64,000 nucleotides of DNA from contig JAQWLM010000069.1 in the NCBI GenBank assembly GCA_029247315.1, positions 6,217 to 70,216 of the forward strand, written 5' to 3'. The translations under genes and the position numbers were made by a program. Below, in pieces: positions 26,949 to 36,059 of this stretch. This DNA comes from AAA164-E04 sp014239995. GTDB lineage: Bacteria > Verrucomicrobiota > Verrucomicrobiia > Limisphaerales > AAA164-E04. The notes below the pieces were generated by a model that saw only the letters and a list, made by a program, of their open reading frames with translations, did no database searches and was not told the origin of the DNA. Position 1 is the stretch's first letter. Every line of letters begins with the position of its first letter.

Positions 26949-27818
26949 TCACTTGGGTCGGGCCGCCTTCAGGAGTTCCTCCATCTCATCAGCCGAGCAG
27001 CGAAACGCCTCGGCAACTCGACGCCTGGAAATCTCCATGGCCAGGGCCGGGGCCGAGCCGGTGGTGAAGCTGACCATCGCAGCGGCCATGCAACGCAGGT
27101 AATCCAGCGAGGCGCTCTGCATCAGGGCCATGTTGTTGCCAAGGGGGTTCACAAAGCCATAGGCCACCAGAATCCCGGTAAAGGTCCCCACCAGGGCGTG
27201 CCCCACGGCCTTGCCGATCAACGTGATTTTTTGGTCAATGATCCCCATGGTGAGAACGATGCCCAGCACCGCAGCCACGATCCCGAAGCCGGGCAGGGCA
27301 TCCCCGGTTTTATTGATTACGTCAATGGGTTGTTGTCCTTCCCGCTTCATGGTGTCCAGCTGCACCTCCAGCAGGCTGTGCAGCTGTTCCCCCTTTACCT
27401 TGCCATCAATCACCGGACGCAAGCCCTCACAGAGGAAAGAGATCCCCTCCTTGTTGGCCAGGAAGTTGGGATACTTGCTCAGGATGGCACTGGATTCCGG
27501 ATCGTTGACATGTTCCTCGAGGGCGATCATGCCGTTCTTGCGGGCCAGCATGAACAACTCATACATGGCCTGGAAGAGTTCGTCATAGGATTGCCGGGTA
27601 TAGGGTGTTCCCTTGAGGGTCGCAAAGGCGCCCTTGAAGAGACGCATCAGGACATTCCACGGGGCCATGATCACCATCCCACCGAAAGCCCCCCCGCAGA
27701 TGACTAGATATTCATAGGGAGCCCATAATTTCCAAAGATCCGCTTCCCAGTGGCTTGAACCCAAATAACCGACAATGATCGAGGCAAAAACAATAATGGC
27801 ACCAAAAATGACAACCAT
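26949..27818 (-). CDS. motA: MotA, stator protein
   Basis: A 289-residue membrane protein with four predicted helices (about 1-22, 33-55, 165-195, 200-225) and the cytoplasmic loop of MotA. Conserved pieces include 'GDALPGFGIVAAVLGIVLTM' and 'GKAVGHALVGTFTGILVAYG'. Residues of the large loop that contact FliG are in the usual place. Length agrees with the longer (E. coli-type) MotA. Confidence 0.95.
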   Translation of the reverse strand: MVVIFGAIIVFASIIVGYLGSSHWEADLWKLWAPYEYLVICGGAFGGMVIMAPWNVLMRLFKGAFATLKGTPYTRQSYDELFQAMYELFMLARKNGMIALEEHVNDPESSAILSKYPNFLANKEGISFLCEGLRPVIDGKVKGEQLHSLLEVQLDTMKREGQQPIDVINKTGDALPGFGIVAAVLGIVLTMGIIDQKITLIGKAVGHALVGTFTGILVAYGFVNPLGNNMALMQSASLDYLRCMAAAMVSFTTGSAPALAMEISRRRVAEAFRCSADEMEELLKAARPK

Positions 27819-27851
27819 GACGATTCCTTTCGCAGGGGATACGGGACGTTC

Positions 27852-28658
27852 TCAGAGGTCTCTTGCGAGCCCCCGGATCAGGAGGATGGCCTCGGAATGA
27901 ATCTGGCAGACCCGCGACTCGGTGACCCCCAGGATGGCTGCGATCTCCTTGAGACGCATGTTCTCGTAATAGTAGAATGCCAGGACCTTCTTCATGCGGT
28001 CGGGCAGCTCGTTGATCTTCTCCTTGATTTTCTCAGCCAGTTCCTGGCGCGAAGTGACTTCATCCGGACCCGGTGTATCCGCATCCTCCAGATGCACCCC
28101 CACAAAGCCTCCTTCCGAGCCAGACCCGTCATTGCAGTCGTGGATGGACACAAAAGTAGCGGGACGGATGGTCTCCATCAGCTTGCGATAATCCTTGAGG
28201 GATATCTGGAGCGCGGCTGCGACCTCGTCCTCTTCCGGCATGCGCTGGAGCACGGATTCAAGCTCGGTGATGGCGCGCTCCACCTTTTTGGCTTTCTCAT
28301 GGATGGAACGAGGCACCCAGTCCATGCGGCGTAACTCGTCCAGGACGGCACCACGGATCCGGTGTTTCGCATAACCTTCAAAACTGGCTTTCTGGGAAGG
28401 GTCAAAATTCCGGATCGCGTTCAGGAGCCCCAGCAGACCGGGGCTGTAAAGTTCCTCCTGATGCACGTGCGCCGGGAGTGACATGGCCAAGCGCCCCACC
28501 ACACCGCGCACCAGCGGCAGGTATTCCTTGACCAGGGCGTTTTCAGATTCACCTCCCTGGTCTTGACTCGAATAGGAGGCCCACGCCTTCCTCAAGAGGG
28601 GCGCGGTGTGCACGGCCTCAAGGGTGGCTGTATCGGCGACTGTACATTCGGCATTCAT
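27852..28658 (-). CDS. fliA: FliA, flagellar sigma-28 factor
   Basis: A 268-residue sigma factor of the FliA/WhiG group. Region 2 ('LLGLLNAIRNFDPSQKASFE', 'YAKHRIRGAVLDELRRMDWV'), region 3 and region 4 ('NELPDRMKKVLAFYYYENMR', 'LKEIAAILGVTESRVCQIHS') are all visible. It directs late flagellar transcription; a matching TAAG-N15-ACCGATAA element precedes fliD at 63.2 kb. Its start overlaps the preceding gene's stop as ATGA. Confidence 0.95.
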   Translation of the reverse strand: MNAECTVADTATLEAVHTAPLLRKAWASYSSQDQGGESENALVKEYLPLVRGVVGRLAMSLPAHVHQEELYSPGLLGLLNAIRNFDPSQKASFEGYAKHRIRGAVLDELRRMDWVPRSIHEKAKKVERAITELESVLQRMPEEDEVAAALQISLKDYRKLMETIRPATFVSIHDCNDGSGSEGGFVGVHLEDADTPGPDEVTSRQELAEKIKEKINELPDRMKKVLAFYYYENMRLKEIAAILGVTESRVCQIHSEAILLIRGLARDL

Positions 28659-28903
28659 GCCTCTTTCCCTTTCATTTCAGGGGACAACCCGGCGAGCGTA
28701 TCTTCCTTGCCGATTTTTTCCCGAAGCGCATCCTTCAGACATCGGATCCAGATACGGCCCCACCAACGCATCAGCAGGCCGGCCGCGTAGGCCGCCACAC
28801 ATGACTTCCACAGGACACTCAATCCGTCTCCTTCGGTGGAGAAACCGAATCCCAACCCGATCAAGAAGCCAAGCAAGCCCCCAAGTATCATCATTTTTTT
28901 CAT
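28655..28903 (-). CDS. Small membrane protein between flhF and fliA
   Basis: About 82 residues from the ATG at 28903. A Gly-rich hydrophobic N-terminus (about 1-20) and a second hydrophobic stretch (about 33-55, ending in W-W) suggest two membrane passes with a basic tail. No family is recognised. It occupies the place where flhG (the MinD-like partner of FlhF) is normally found. Its stop overlaps the fliA start, so the two are coupled. Confidence 0.6.
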   Translation of the reverse strand: MKKMMILGGLLGFLIGLGFGFSTEGDGLSVLWKSCVAAYAAGLLMRWWGRIWIRCLKDALREKIGKEDTLAGLSPEMKGKEA

Positions 28904-28975
28904 AGGTCGTCGCGTGTCCTTAAAACAAGGGAGCAAATGGCTTGCCAAGAAGATATAAGGAATATCATGATTTTT

Positions 28976-30067
28976 TTAAGTATCTAGGTTGGAAGGAAAT
29001 ACACTTGAAATAACACTTGAGGATCTGAATAATTCAAAGGTTCCAGGTATTTTTTGCCCACCACTCAATAAGACAACTGGGCAATTTGTGCCTAGCAGGA
29101 CATTCATCAAGTTCCCCCAGTGTGGCTGCTCGTCAATGTGCGTTAAAACGATTCCCTTGAGCTTGAAACGCTCAAAGGCCCTGATCTGCTCGTTGAGGTT
29201 CGAGGTGGCATAACACGCATTGAGCACCAGGTATCGATCACACGCCGGCAATGACTCCAATTGGGTCTCCAGGGCTAGACACTGGTCTGGAAAATGCGTT
29301 GCAATGCCAGGCAGGTCGATGAAAAGCGGGGATGCTGCAAGATCACCTTGACGATCCTCAGGAAATCGTGAGATGGATGCCTGAAGCATTTCAGCATAGA
29401 CATCGAGCATTTCAGTCGTGTTGGGTTGAATACCATCCAGACGCCATACCGATGGTGTCAGATTGCGCTGAAACACCAGGTGCGCCATCCATTTACACAA
29501 TACCGTCGTTTTACCGCAGCCTGCGGGGCCAAGGAAAACAAGGGGTCGTTCACCCGTCCTGGGGTCCTCGGTGGGCGAAGGCAGTAGTTCCATCACGAGA
29601 CTGCGGCAAAAGGCCAGTTCGTCCCGGACATAATCAGGCATACCACCTTGAAATCGAAGGGCCAGTCGTTCCAGCATCTCCGAGATCCAGTAATCACTCA
29701 GGCCCATGCTTTTGAGGATGGGTTCCACGCGCCATTGGCCCTGCCCCCCTGCCTGCCCCCTTGTTCTGGGAGCTGGGACGGGTGGATCCTCCGGTTCAAC
29801 CGTTTTTTGAAGTTCCTGCTGGTAGACCTTGAAAAAGGGGGGAGCCGTTTCCTCCTGGTGATCGCCGGGGGTCCGGTCCACCGGGGGTGGATTATCCTGG
29901 CTTGGAACCTGGATGACCAGTTCAAGCTGCGGCTTACGCCAGATGCGCGCAAGACCCTGGGCAGCGTGTTGGCGCACTTCCTGGATCACGGCCCGGGGGC
30001 CGTACTGCTGTCTGGCTTTACGCACGGCATCCTGCGGTGAGTCCGCAAGCATGGTGACTGTTTTCAC
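28976..30067 (-). CDS. flhF: FlhF-like SRP-type GTPase with diverged G motifs
   Basis: 363 residues. The N-terminus has the FlhF opening (K-T-V-T-M-x-A, then 'YGPRAVI'), a Pro-rich linker at about 65-120, and an SRP54-type N/G domain. The P-loop G-P-A-G-C-G-K-T is intact near 180. G3 reads D-L-P-G near 247 instead of D-T-A-G-R, and G4 reads T-H-I-D near 309 instead of T-K-x-D. FlhF sets flagellar number and place at the pole. The altered motifs suggest changed nucleotide handling. The start is GTG, fixed by the alignment of the N-terminus. Confidence 0.85.
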   Translation of the reverse strand: MKTVTMLADSPQDAVRKARQQYGPRAVIQEVRQHAAQGLARIWRKPQLELVIQVPSQDNPPPVDRTPGDHQEETAPPFFKVYQQELQKTVEPEDPPVPAPRTRGQAGGQGQWRVEPILKSMGLSDYWISEMLERLALRFQGGMPDYVRDELAFCRSLVMELLPSPTEDPRTGERPLVFLGPAGCGKTTVLCKWMAHLVFQRNLTPSVWRLDGIQPNTTEMLDVYAEMLQASISRFPEDRQGDLAASPLFIDLPGIATHFPDQCLALETQLESLPACDRYLVLNACYATSNLNEQIRAFERFKLKGIVLTHIDEQPHWGNLMNVLLGTNCPVVLLSGGQKIPGTFELFRSSSVISSVFPSNLDT

Positions 30068-30120
30068 GCAGATATCCTTTCAGAGTGAATCATGGTAACT
30101 TGATTTCCTTACAAGAAAAT

Positions 30121-32253
30121 CTAGGTGGCAACCTCGTCTTCCTTGGGCAAGGTAACCACGGCAAATGTTTTAAGGGGGATGTTTTGCGGAATCTCTGTGA
30201 AACCAATCACAGCAAGGTCCGAGAACGTGGACTTCAGGAATCGATACAGGGCAATACGCACCTGGGGACCACAGACCAATACCGGATGAAGCCCGCTGGC
30301 AGTCATTTTCTGGATCGAGGCGGAAAAGGCATCCACCAGTTTCCAGGCAAAATTAGGCTCAAGCACAAGGGCCACTTCATTGACTGATTTACGAATCCCC
30401 TCCGAGATGGTGTGCTCGACCGCTGGATCCAGGGAAAGCGTGTGAATATGACCGTCCTCGCTTTTCCAGGGATGCACGATGGATGAGGCAAGGGCCTGCC
30501 TGGCCTGCTCGGATAATTCGTCCGGGTTCTTGGTATGGGGCGCCATGTCACTGATTCGTTCCAGGATTTCAGGCAGGTTCCGAATCGAGAGTCCCTCAGC
30601 AAGCAGGTTCTGCAGGATGCGGTGTACATGCCCGACGGTCAGGTGCGCGGGAATCAATTCATTGATCACCGCAGAATGCGAATCTTTCAAATGGTCCAAC
30701 AGATTTTGAACATCCTGGCGCGTCAGGATTTCAAATGCGTTGCGCTTGATAATCTCGGACAAGTGAGTCACCAGGACCGTGGGGGCATCCACCACGGTGA
30801 AGCCCTTCATCTCCGCTTTCTTTTTTTCAACGGCGTTGATCCATGTAGCCGGCAACTGGTAGACCGGTTCCTTGGTCGGGATGCCCTGGAGGATTTCCTT
30901 GCTGTCCGAGGCATTCATGGCGAGCCATTGACCCGGTTGAATTTCGCCCTTGGTATATTCCTGTCCCTTGAGCAGCAAACGATATTCGTTGGCCTGCATT
31001 TGGAGGTTGTCCTTCACCTTGATGGGAGGGACAACCAAGCCCATTTCACGGGCAAAATTCTTACGGATACCGGTGATCCGTGTGAGAAGATCACCATTCT
31101 TGGATTGATCTGCAAGGTGCACGAGTCCATAACCAAGCTCCAGTTGAATCGGGTCCAGCTTAAGCATTTGCTCAATGGATTGCTCCTGCTGCTCTGGAGT
31201 ATTTGCCACCTGTTGAGCCGCCTTGGGTCCCTTGGCGTCCGTCGAGTCATCCTCGTTCATGACGTCGTTAAATGAATCCTGGAGCTTGGGAAGAAAGTAG
31301 GCCGCAGAACCGAAAAGAACTGCCAGGGTAAAAAAGGGCAGGAAAGGAAAACCTGGGATGAACATCATGACACCCAGCATCCCGGATAGAATCCAGATGG
31401 CCTTGAAGGAAAAAAACAGCTGCCCGGTCAATTCCCTTCCCAGGTTATTCTTGGCCGTGGCCCGAGTCACCAGAATACCGGTGGCAGCCGAGGTGATCAG
31501 GGCGGGAATCTGCGAGACAAGGCCATCACCAATGGAAAGGAGTGTATAAAGTTCCAGGGCATCCGGCATGGTCATCTGCCTCTGAAAAATGCCGATCCCG
31601 AAGCCACCTATGATATTGATGACGGTAATCAGGATGCCGGCAATGGCATCACCTCGCACAAATTTACTGGCACCATCCATCGCACCATAAAAATCGGCCT
31701 CAGCTTCCACCTTTTTACGCCGCTTCCTCGCCTGCAATTCATCAATCACCCCCGCATTGAGCTCCGCATCAATGGCCATTTGTTTGCCAGGCATCGCATC
31801 CAGGGTAAAGCGTGCAGCCACTTCAGCGATACGACCCGCACCCTTGGTGATGACAATGAAGTTCACGAGTACGAGAATGATGAAAACCACCAGTCCCACG
31901 ATAAAATTGCCACGTACGACAAAGTTACCGAAAGCCTCGATGATATTGCCTGCATACCCGTTCAACAGGATCAAGCGGGTAGAAGCCACATTCAGGGAAA
32001 GGCGAAACAATGTCGCCATCAGCAGCATGGTCGGAAACCCTGTGAAGTCAGCAGAGTCCTTGAGATACAGGATGACCAGGAGCATGAGCAGCGAGAGCGC
32101 AATACTCAATGCCAACGCACCATCCAAAAGCAGGATGGGCATGGGCAGAATCAGGAACATGACAATGCCAAACAATGCCAGTGGCAGCCACATATCCAGC
32201 CCGTAGACGAGCTTTTTTCGGTAATTCTTCCCGAGTATATTTTCGATGTTCAT
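30121..32253 (-). CDS. flhA: FlhA, export gate protein
   Basis: 710 residues: eight N-terminal transmembrane helices (to about 330), including the FHIPEP region ('LVVFIILVLVNFIVITKGAG', 'EVAARFTLDAMPGKQMAIDA'), then a large cytoplasmic domain that docks export chaperones. Length is typical. It couples the proton motive force to export of rod, hook and filament proteins. Same strand, 12 bases after flhB. Confidence 0.96.
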   Translation of the reverse strand: MNIENILGKNYRKKLVYGLDMWLPLALFGIVMFLILPMPILLLDGALALSIALSLLMLLVILYLKDSADFTGFPTMLLMATLFRLSLNVASTRLILLNGYAGNIIEAFGNFVVRGNFIVGLVVFIILVLVNFIVITKGAGRIAEVAARFTLDAMPGKQMAIDAELNAGVIDELQARKRRKKVEAEADFYGAMDGASKFVRGDAIAGILITVINIIGGFGIGIFQRQMTMPDALELYTLLSIGDGLVSQIPALITSAATGILVTRATAKNNLGRELTGQLFFSFKAIWILSGMLGVMMFIPGFPFLPFFTLAVLFGSAAYFLPKLQDSFNDVMNEDDSTDAKGPKAAQQVANTPEQQEQSIEQMLKLDPIQLELGYGLVHLADQSKNGDLLTRITGIRKNFAREMGLVVPPIKVKDNLQMQANEYRLLLKGQEYTKGEIQPGQWLAMNASDSKEILQGIPTKEPVYQLPATWINAVEKKKAEMKGFTVVDAPTVLVTHLSEIIKRNAFEILTRQDVQNLLDHLKDSHSAVINELIPAHLTVGHVHRILQNLLAEGLSIRNLPEILERISDMAPHTKNPDELSEQARQALASSIVHPWKSEDGHIHTLSLDPAVEHTISEGIRKSVNEVALVLEPNFAWKLVDAFSASIQKMTASGLHPVLVCGPQVRIALYRFLKSTFSDLAVIGFTEIPQNIPLKTFAVVTLPKEDEVAT

Positions 32254-32264
32254 ACGGTTGATCC

Positions 32265-33350
32265 TCAGGCCTCTTGCCCGCGGAGACGGTATTTGTAAGG
32301 GTTCAGGCGATAGACCGCGGCGAGAATTTCTGCAATCGCGGCATAAAGAGGTGCCGGCACTTCGTGCCCCACCGGCGTGGATTTATAGAGCGATCTTGCG
32401 AGCGGCTTGTTTTCCATGATGGGAATCTGGTGCGCACGGGCGATCTCCTTGATCTTTGCAGCAAAAAGGCGTTCTCCCTTGGCAATCACCCGCGGTGCCG
32501 TCATTTTTCCGGGATGATACTTCAAGGCCACCGCGTAGTGGGTCGGGTTGGTCAGGATCACATCGGCCTCAGGAACATCCTGCATCATCTTGCGCTGCCG
32601 AAGCGCAATGCGCATCTGATGACGACGTCCCTTCATCTTGGGATCACCCTCCTGATTCTTGTGTTCCTCCTTGACCTCCTCCTTGGTCATCATCAGGTCC
32701 TGCTGGTTCTTCCAGAGCTGATAGGCATAGTCCAGGATGGCAAAGAGGAACATCATGAGCAGGCACTTCACAAGCACGGAGATCGTCGTCGAGGACACAA
32801 ACTTGATAAAATCGCCAACCCCAACCGTGGAAGTGAAAATAGGAGATTGAATGGCCTTACGTGCTTCAGTGAAAAGGGCTCCTCCAAGGATACTGATTTT
32901 CCCGATGGAAAAAAAAGCGGTGACCAGGGCATTGGTGGAAATAATTTTCTTCCAGCCAGTGGCTGGATTCAGCTTGCTCCACTTAAAATTCGCAGCCTCC
33001 AGTGTGAGCTTGCCTTTAGTCTGCGACAACCCTGCCAACACCCCACCCAGGGCGGCAGAGCCAACCACGGGAGCCACCATTTTCCCAAACGTGACGCTGG
33101 AGTTCGAAAAGTATTCCTGCATGAATTCCTGCTTGAGCACCACACCTCCCATCTGGGTAAACATGCCGGACATGATCATGGAGGATTCCTGCCATATACT
33201 GGGCCCAACAACGACCAAGGACATGACGCCAGCGCCGGTCACAAAGAGGGTCTGGATTTCGGCACTCTTGGCAAACTGACCATTGTTGAAGGCATCCTGC
33301 ATTTTCTTGGGGGACGCCTGCTCTGTCTTTTCCCCGACATGCTCACTCAC
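32265..33350 (-). CDS. flhB: FlhB, export specificity switch
   Basis: 361 residues with four membrane helices and a cytoplasmic tail that holds the self-cleaving N-P-T-H motif near 268-271 (in 'ILTNPTHYAVAL'). FlhB switches the exporter from hook to filament substrates, with FliK. The GTG start gives the standard opening (S-E-H-V-G-E-K-T-E-Q-A-S-P-K-K) and has AAAGG upstream. Confidence 0.96.
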   Translation of the reverse strand: MSEHVGEKTEQASPKKMQDAFNNGQFAKSAEIQTLFVTGAGVMSLVVVGPSIWQESSMIMSGMFTQMGGVVLKQEFMQEYFSNSSVTFGKMVAPVVGSAALGGVLAGLSQTKGKLTLEAANFKWSKLNPATGWKKIISTNALVTAFFSIGKISILGGALFTEARKAIQSPIFTSTVGVGDFIKFVSSTTISVLVKCLLMMFLFAILDYAYQLWKNQQDLMMTKEEVKEEHKNQEGDPKMKGRRHQMRIALRQRKMMQDVPEADVILTNPTHYAVALKYHPGKMTAPRVIAKGERLFAAKIKEIARAHQIPIMENKPLARSLYKSTPVGHEVPAPLYAAIAEILAAVYRLNPYKYRLRGQEA

Positions 33351-33395
33351 GGGAAGGCCTTTCGATGGCTATGTGCATGATGATTTGCATGATCA

Positions 33396-34172
33396 CTATC
33401 CCCGCAGTGACGCGGCCGCTTTCATCAAGTCCAGGGGAATGCCCTTCACGAAGTGCACAATGTGCTCGGCCATCAAATCACAGGTCATCCCGAAAACGAT
33501 GATCCCTGCAAGGATGCGAAATGAGAAACTCTCGGAAAACACGTTCATCTGGGGCACCGCGCGACCAAGAAACGAAAACATCAGCAGTAGCACAAAGGAA
33601 ACCGTCATGATGGGTCCTGCAATGAGGAGTCCTACCGAAAAGATGCTGGCCGTCATGGCAATGATGTCTCTGAGAAAATTACCGTTGAATTGCGCCTGCC
33701 CCATGGGTAGGACCTCGAAACTTTTGGAGAGGCCTACAAAAAACCAGTGATGCATGTCGGTGGCAAAAAAAATCACGATGGCCAACTGATACATGATGTT
33801 GGTAGGAAGTGCAGACTGGTTGGATTGAAATGGGTTGATGTCCATGCTCATCATGAGACCAATCTGGATGGATACCAGTGATCCGGCCACGTCCAGGGCA
33901 TAAAAGAAAAGTTTACTGGCAAAACCGAGCAACAGGCCCACGCAAATTTCGCTGCCCATGAGGAGGATCAACTGTGTCAGCGGCCACCCGTCCAGCGTCA
34001 CCTGGGGCTGGCTCGAAGCGACAAAGAAGGCCGCCATGGCACCCAGCGCAATCCTGATTTTCACAGGAACGCTTGTCGCGGAGAATGCTGGTAAGGTCGC
34101 AAAGAGTGCGGACGTACGCATCATCACCAAAAGCCATGTGGTAAAAAGTGCCGATATCACCTTAAGGACCAC
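33396..34172 (-). CDS. fliR: FliR, export gate protein
   Basis: A 258-residue polytopic membrane protein with typical FliR pieces ('EICVGLLLGFASKLFFYALD', 'GSLVSIQIGLMMSMDINPFQ'). Part of the FliPQR export pore. The start is probably GTG at 34172, 63 bases after fliQ. Between fliQ and flhB, as usual. Confidence 0.94.
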   Translation of the reverse strand: MVLKVISALFTTWLLVMMRTSALFATLPAFSATSVPVKIRIALGAMAAFFVASSQPQVTLDGWPLTQLILLMGSEICVGLLLGFASKLFFYALDVAGSLVSIQIGLMMSMDINPFQSNQSALPTNIMYQLAIVIFFATDMHHWFFVGLSKSFEVLPMGQAQFNGNFLRDIIAMTASIFSVGLLIAGPIMTVSFVLLLMFSFLGRAVPQMNVFSESFSFRILAGIIVFGMTCDLMAEHIVHFVKGIPLDLMKAAASLRG

Positions 34173-34235
34173 CGAAGCAGCAAGTGTACCAAGCAGGAAA
34201 AGGGAACGAAAATGGTGGCATCCTCAACGCGAGAA

Positions 34236-34505
34236 TCACTTTACCATCTCGGGGGTAAGCTGAATCATCCAAGTGGTATACTCAATCAGGGTACGCAGGA
34301 TCCATGGAGATGCTATAAGAAGAAAAGCCGCAATCCCGATGGTTTTGGGGACAAATGTCAAAGTCTGTTCATTAACCGAAGTCACGGTTTGGATAACACT
34401 GATGCTCACCCCTATCAGCATACCGGTGAAAAGGATCGGCGAGGCAAGCTGGGTGGCCTTGAGAAGCATCATTCGAATCAGTTCAACAGCAAAATCAGGA
34501 TTCAT
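34236..34505 (-). CDS. fliQ: FliQ, export gate protein
   Basis: 89 residues from the ATG at 34505, two membrane helices; 'VISVIQTVTSVNEQTLTFVPK'-type sequence is the family hallmark (S-V-I-Q-T-V-T-S-V-N-E-Q-T-L-T-F-V-P-K here). A longer reading from an upstream start would add a basic extension not seen in FliQ. Confidence 0.95.
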   Translation of the reverse strand: MNPDFAVELIRMMLLKATQLASPILFTGMLIGVSISVIQTVTSVNEQTLTFVPKTIGIAAFLLIASPWILRTLIEYTTWMIQLTPEMVK

Positions 34506-34530
34506 GGTTTTGTTTCCGCGTCTATTGGGA

Positions 34531-35328
34531 TTAAGTGGCAAAGCTTTGCAGAAGGGAGGTCACAATAAGGTTCCACCCGTCTACCAGGACGAATAACAGG
34601 ATTTTCAGGGGAAGAGAGACCGTCACGGGAGGCATCATCATCATACCCATACTCATCAGGACGGTCGCTACGATCAGGTCAATCATGATGAAAGGTACAA
34701 AAAGCAGAAACCCGATTTGAAAGGCTGTCTTAAGTTCACTGATGACAAATGCAGGAATGACAATATTCAGGGGTATCTCCCCGCTGCTCGAGGCCTGCAC
34801 ACCCGCCATTCTAGTGAATAACTCCATGTCCTTCGGGCGAGTCTGCCCCAGCATGAATTCCTTGATGGCCACGGAGGCCCCCTCCAGTGCCTGCTGGCCG
34901 TTAATCTGCTTTTGGGAATAGGGATCAATGGCGTTGACTTGAATCTTGGACCATGTGGGGGACATCACAAACATGCTCATGAAAAAAGCCAACCCAATGA
35001 TGATCTGGTTGGAGGGCGCACCCTGAAGCGACAGGGCAGATCGAATGAAAGAAAGCACAATGACGATCCGGGTAAAGCTTGTCATCAGCAGGATGATGGA
35101 TGGCGTCAACGTCAATAGTGTGATGATAAAGAGAATCTGGACACCCATATCCACATTGGCAGGGTCCCCGGACGGGTTGAAACCAAGGTTGAAGCTAAAA
35201 GGCAAGGCTCCTCCTGTACCATCCGTTGCCTGCGCCAGCGTGGAGGGGCACATGGTCGTCAGCATCAGCCATGAGACCAGAGGCCAGAGCCAGCGGATCA
35301 TGGGGAAACGGAGCTCAGGTGGATGCAT
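34531..35328 (-). CDS. fliP: FliP, export gate protein
   Basis: 265 residues: a cleavable signal sequence, then four helices with family blocks such as 'MTSFTRIVIVLSFIRSALSL', 'QGAPSNQIIIGLAFFMSMFV' and 'VIPAFVISELKTAFQIGFLL'. It forms the core of the export pore with FliQ and FliR. The ATG at 35328 has a strong AAGGAAGG six bases upstream, so it is preferred over the ATG at 35301. It overlaps the fliO end. Confidence 0.96.
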   Translation of the reverse strand: MHPPELRFPMIRWLWPLVSWLMLTTMCPSTLAQATDGTGGALPFSFNLGFNPSGDPANVDMGVQILFIITLLTLTPSIILLMTSFTRIVIVLSFIRSALSLQGAPSNQIIIGLAFFMSMFVMSPTWSKIQVNAIDPYSQKQINGQQALEGASVAIKEFMLGQTRPKDMELFTRMAGVQASSSGEIPLNIVIPAFVISELKTAFQIGFLLFVPFIMIDLIVATVLMSMGMMMMPPVTVSLPLKILLFVLVDGWNLIVTSLLQSFAT

Positions 35329-35785
35329 GCATGGCCTTCCTTATCTCGCCCTCAAAGTCGTCCTTCTTGCTCACCTGATTACCTTCCTGCGAAGGCATCG
35401 ACGCAGCAACCGTCTCTTTCAATGGAGTGACAGCAGGTGTTCCCTGCTGTCCACTGGTCACCAGGAAACGCTCCCCCTGGTAATCGACCACATAGAGGGC
35501 ATTCCTCTGGTTGAGTGCTCGGCATTCAAGAATTTTAAGATGCCCCTGCGCATTTTTATTTTGAAGCAGGCCCCCGTATTTTCGAAAGATCATCACTCCA
35601 CCAAAAAAAATGGCCAACACGGTGATCAGTGCCCCAAACATGCGCAGCCACGAGGCCAGCAGATCATCTACTGACTCCATGGAGGGCGTTTCCGTGACCG
35701 GTTCTGCCCCCAGGCAGGTCCCGATCAAAACGGTAACGAAGGTCCAGACCAAAACGGCCCGTTGGACATGTAGGGGTCGCGCCAT
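35315..35785 (-). CDS. fliO: FliO, export gate accessory protein
   Basis: About 156 residues from the ATG at 35785. A signal-like N-terminus, a second hydrophobic helix ('ALITVLAIFFGGVMIFRKYG') and the FliO cytoplasmic motif ('ILECRALNQRNALYVVDYQG') followed by 'RFLVTSG'. It helps FliP assemble. Order fliN-fliO-fliP is standard; it starts 1 base after the fliN stop. Confidence 0.88.
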   Translation of the reverse strand: MARPLHVQRAVLVWTFVTVLIGTCLGAEPVTETPSMESVDDLLASWLRMFGALITVLAIFFGGVMIFRKYGGLLQNKNAQGHLKILECRALNQRNALYVVDYQGERFLVTSGQQGTPAVTPLKETVAASMPSQEGNQVSKKDDFEGEIRKAMHAST

Positions 35786-35786
35786 G

Positions 35787-36047
35787 TTAGAAGAGCTTGG
35801 TAAGCTTGATCCCGAAACGGTTGTCAACCACGACCACTTCGCCCTGGCCGATCAGTTTATCATTGACGTACAGATCTGCCGGTTGATCAGATTTTTTATC
35901 CAGCTGAACCACCTTGCCTGGCGTCAGTTCCAGCACACTCTTCATTGGCATCATGCAGGAACCCAATTCCACCGAAAGTTCCACTGGAACATCATAAAGC
36001 ATTTCCAGATTGTTTGTAGATTCATTCTCTTCTGCCGCATCATCCAT
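35787..36047 (-). CDS. fliN: FliN, C-ring switch protein
   Basis: An 86-residue short FliN made almost only of the SpoA domain: 'YDVPVELSVELGSCMMPMKS', 'LELTPGKVVQLDKKSDQPAD', then 'GEVVVVDNRFGIKLT'. It forms the base of the C-ring with FliM. It lacks the N-terminal extension of enteric FliN. Confidence 0.94.
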   Translation of the reverse strand: MDDAAEENESTNNLEMLYDVPVELSVELGSCMMPMKSVLELTPGKVVQLDKKSDQPADLYVNDKLIGQGEVVVVDNRFGIKLTKLF

Positions 36048-36059
36048 AACATTCCTTGT

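Noticed and set aside
26382..27707. 441-codon open frame on the + strand opposite motB and motA
   Set aside because: Shadow of motAB; composition is rich in Gly, His and Arg as expected of an antisense frame.
32274..33380. Long (368-codon) open frame on the + strand opposite flhB
   Set aside because: flhB on the other strand has unmistakable family motifs; this is a shadow frame.
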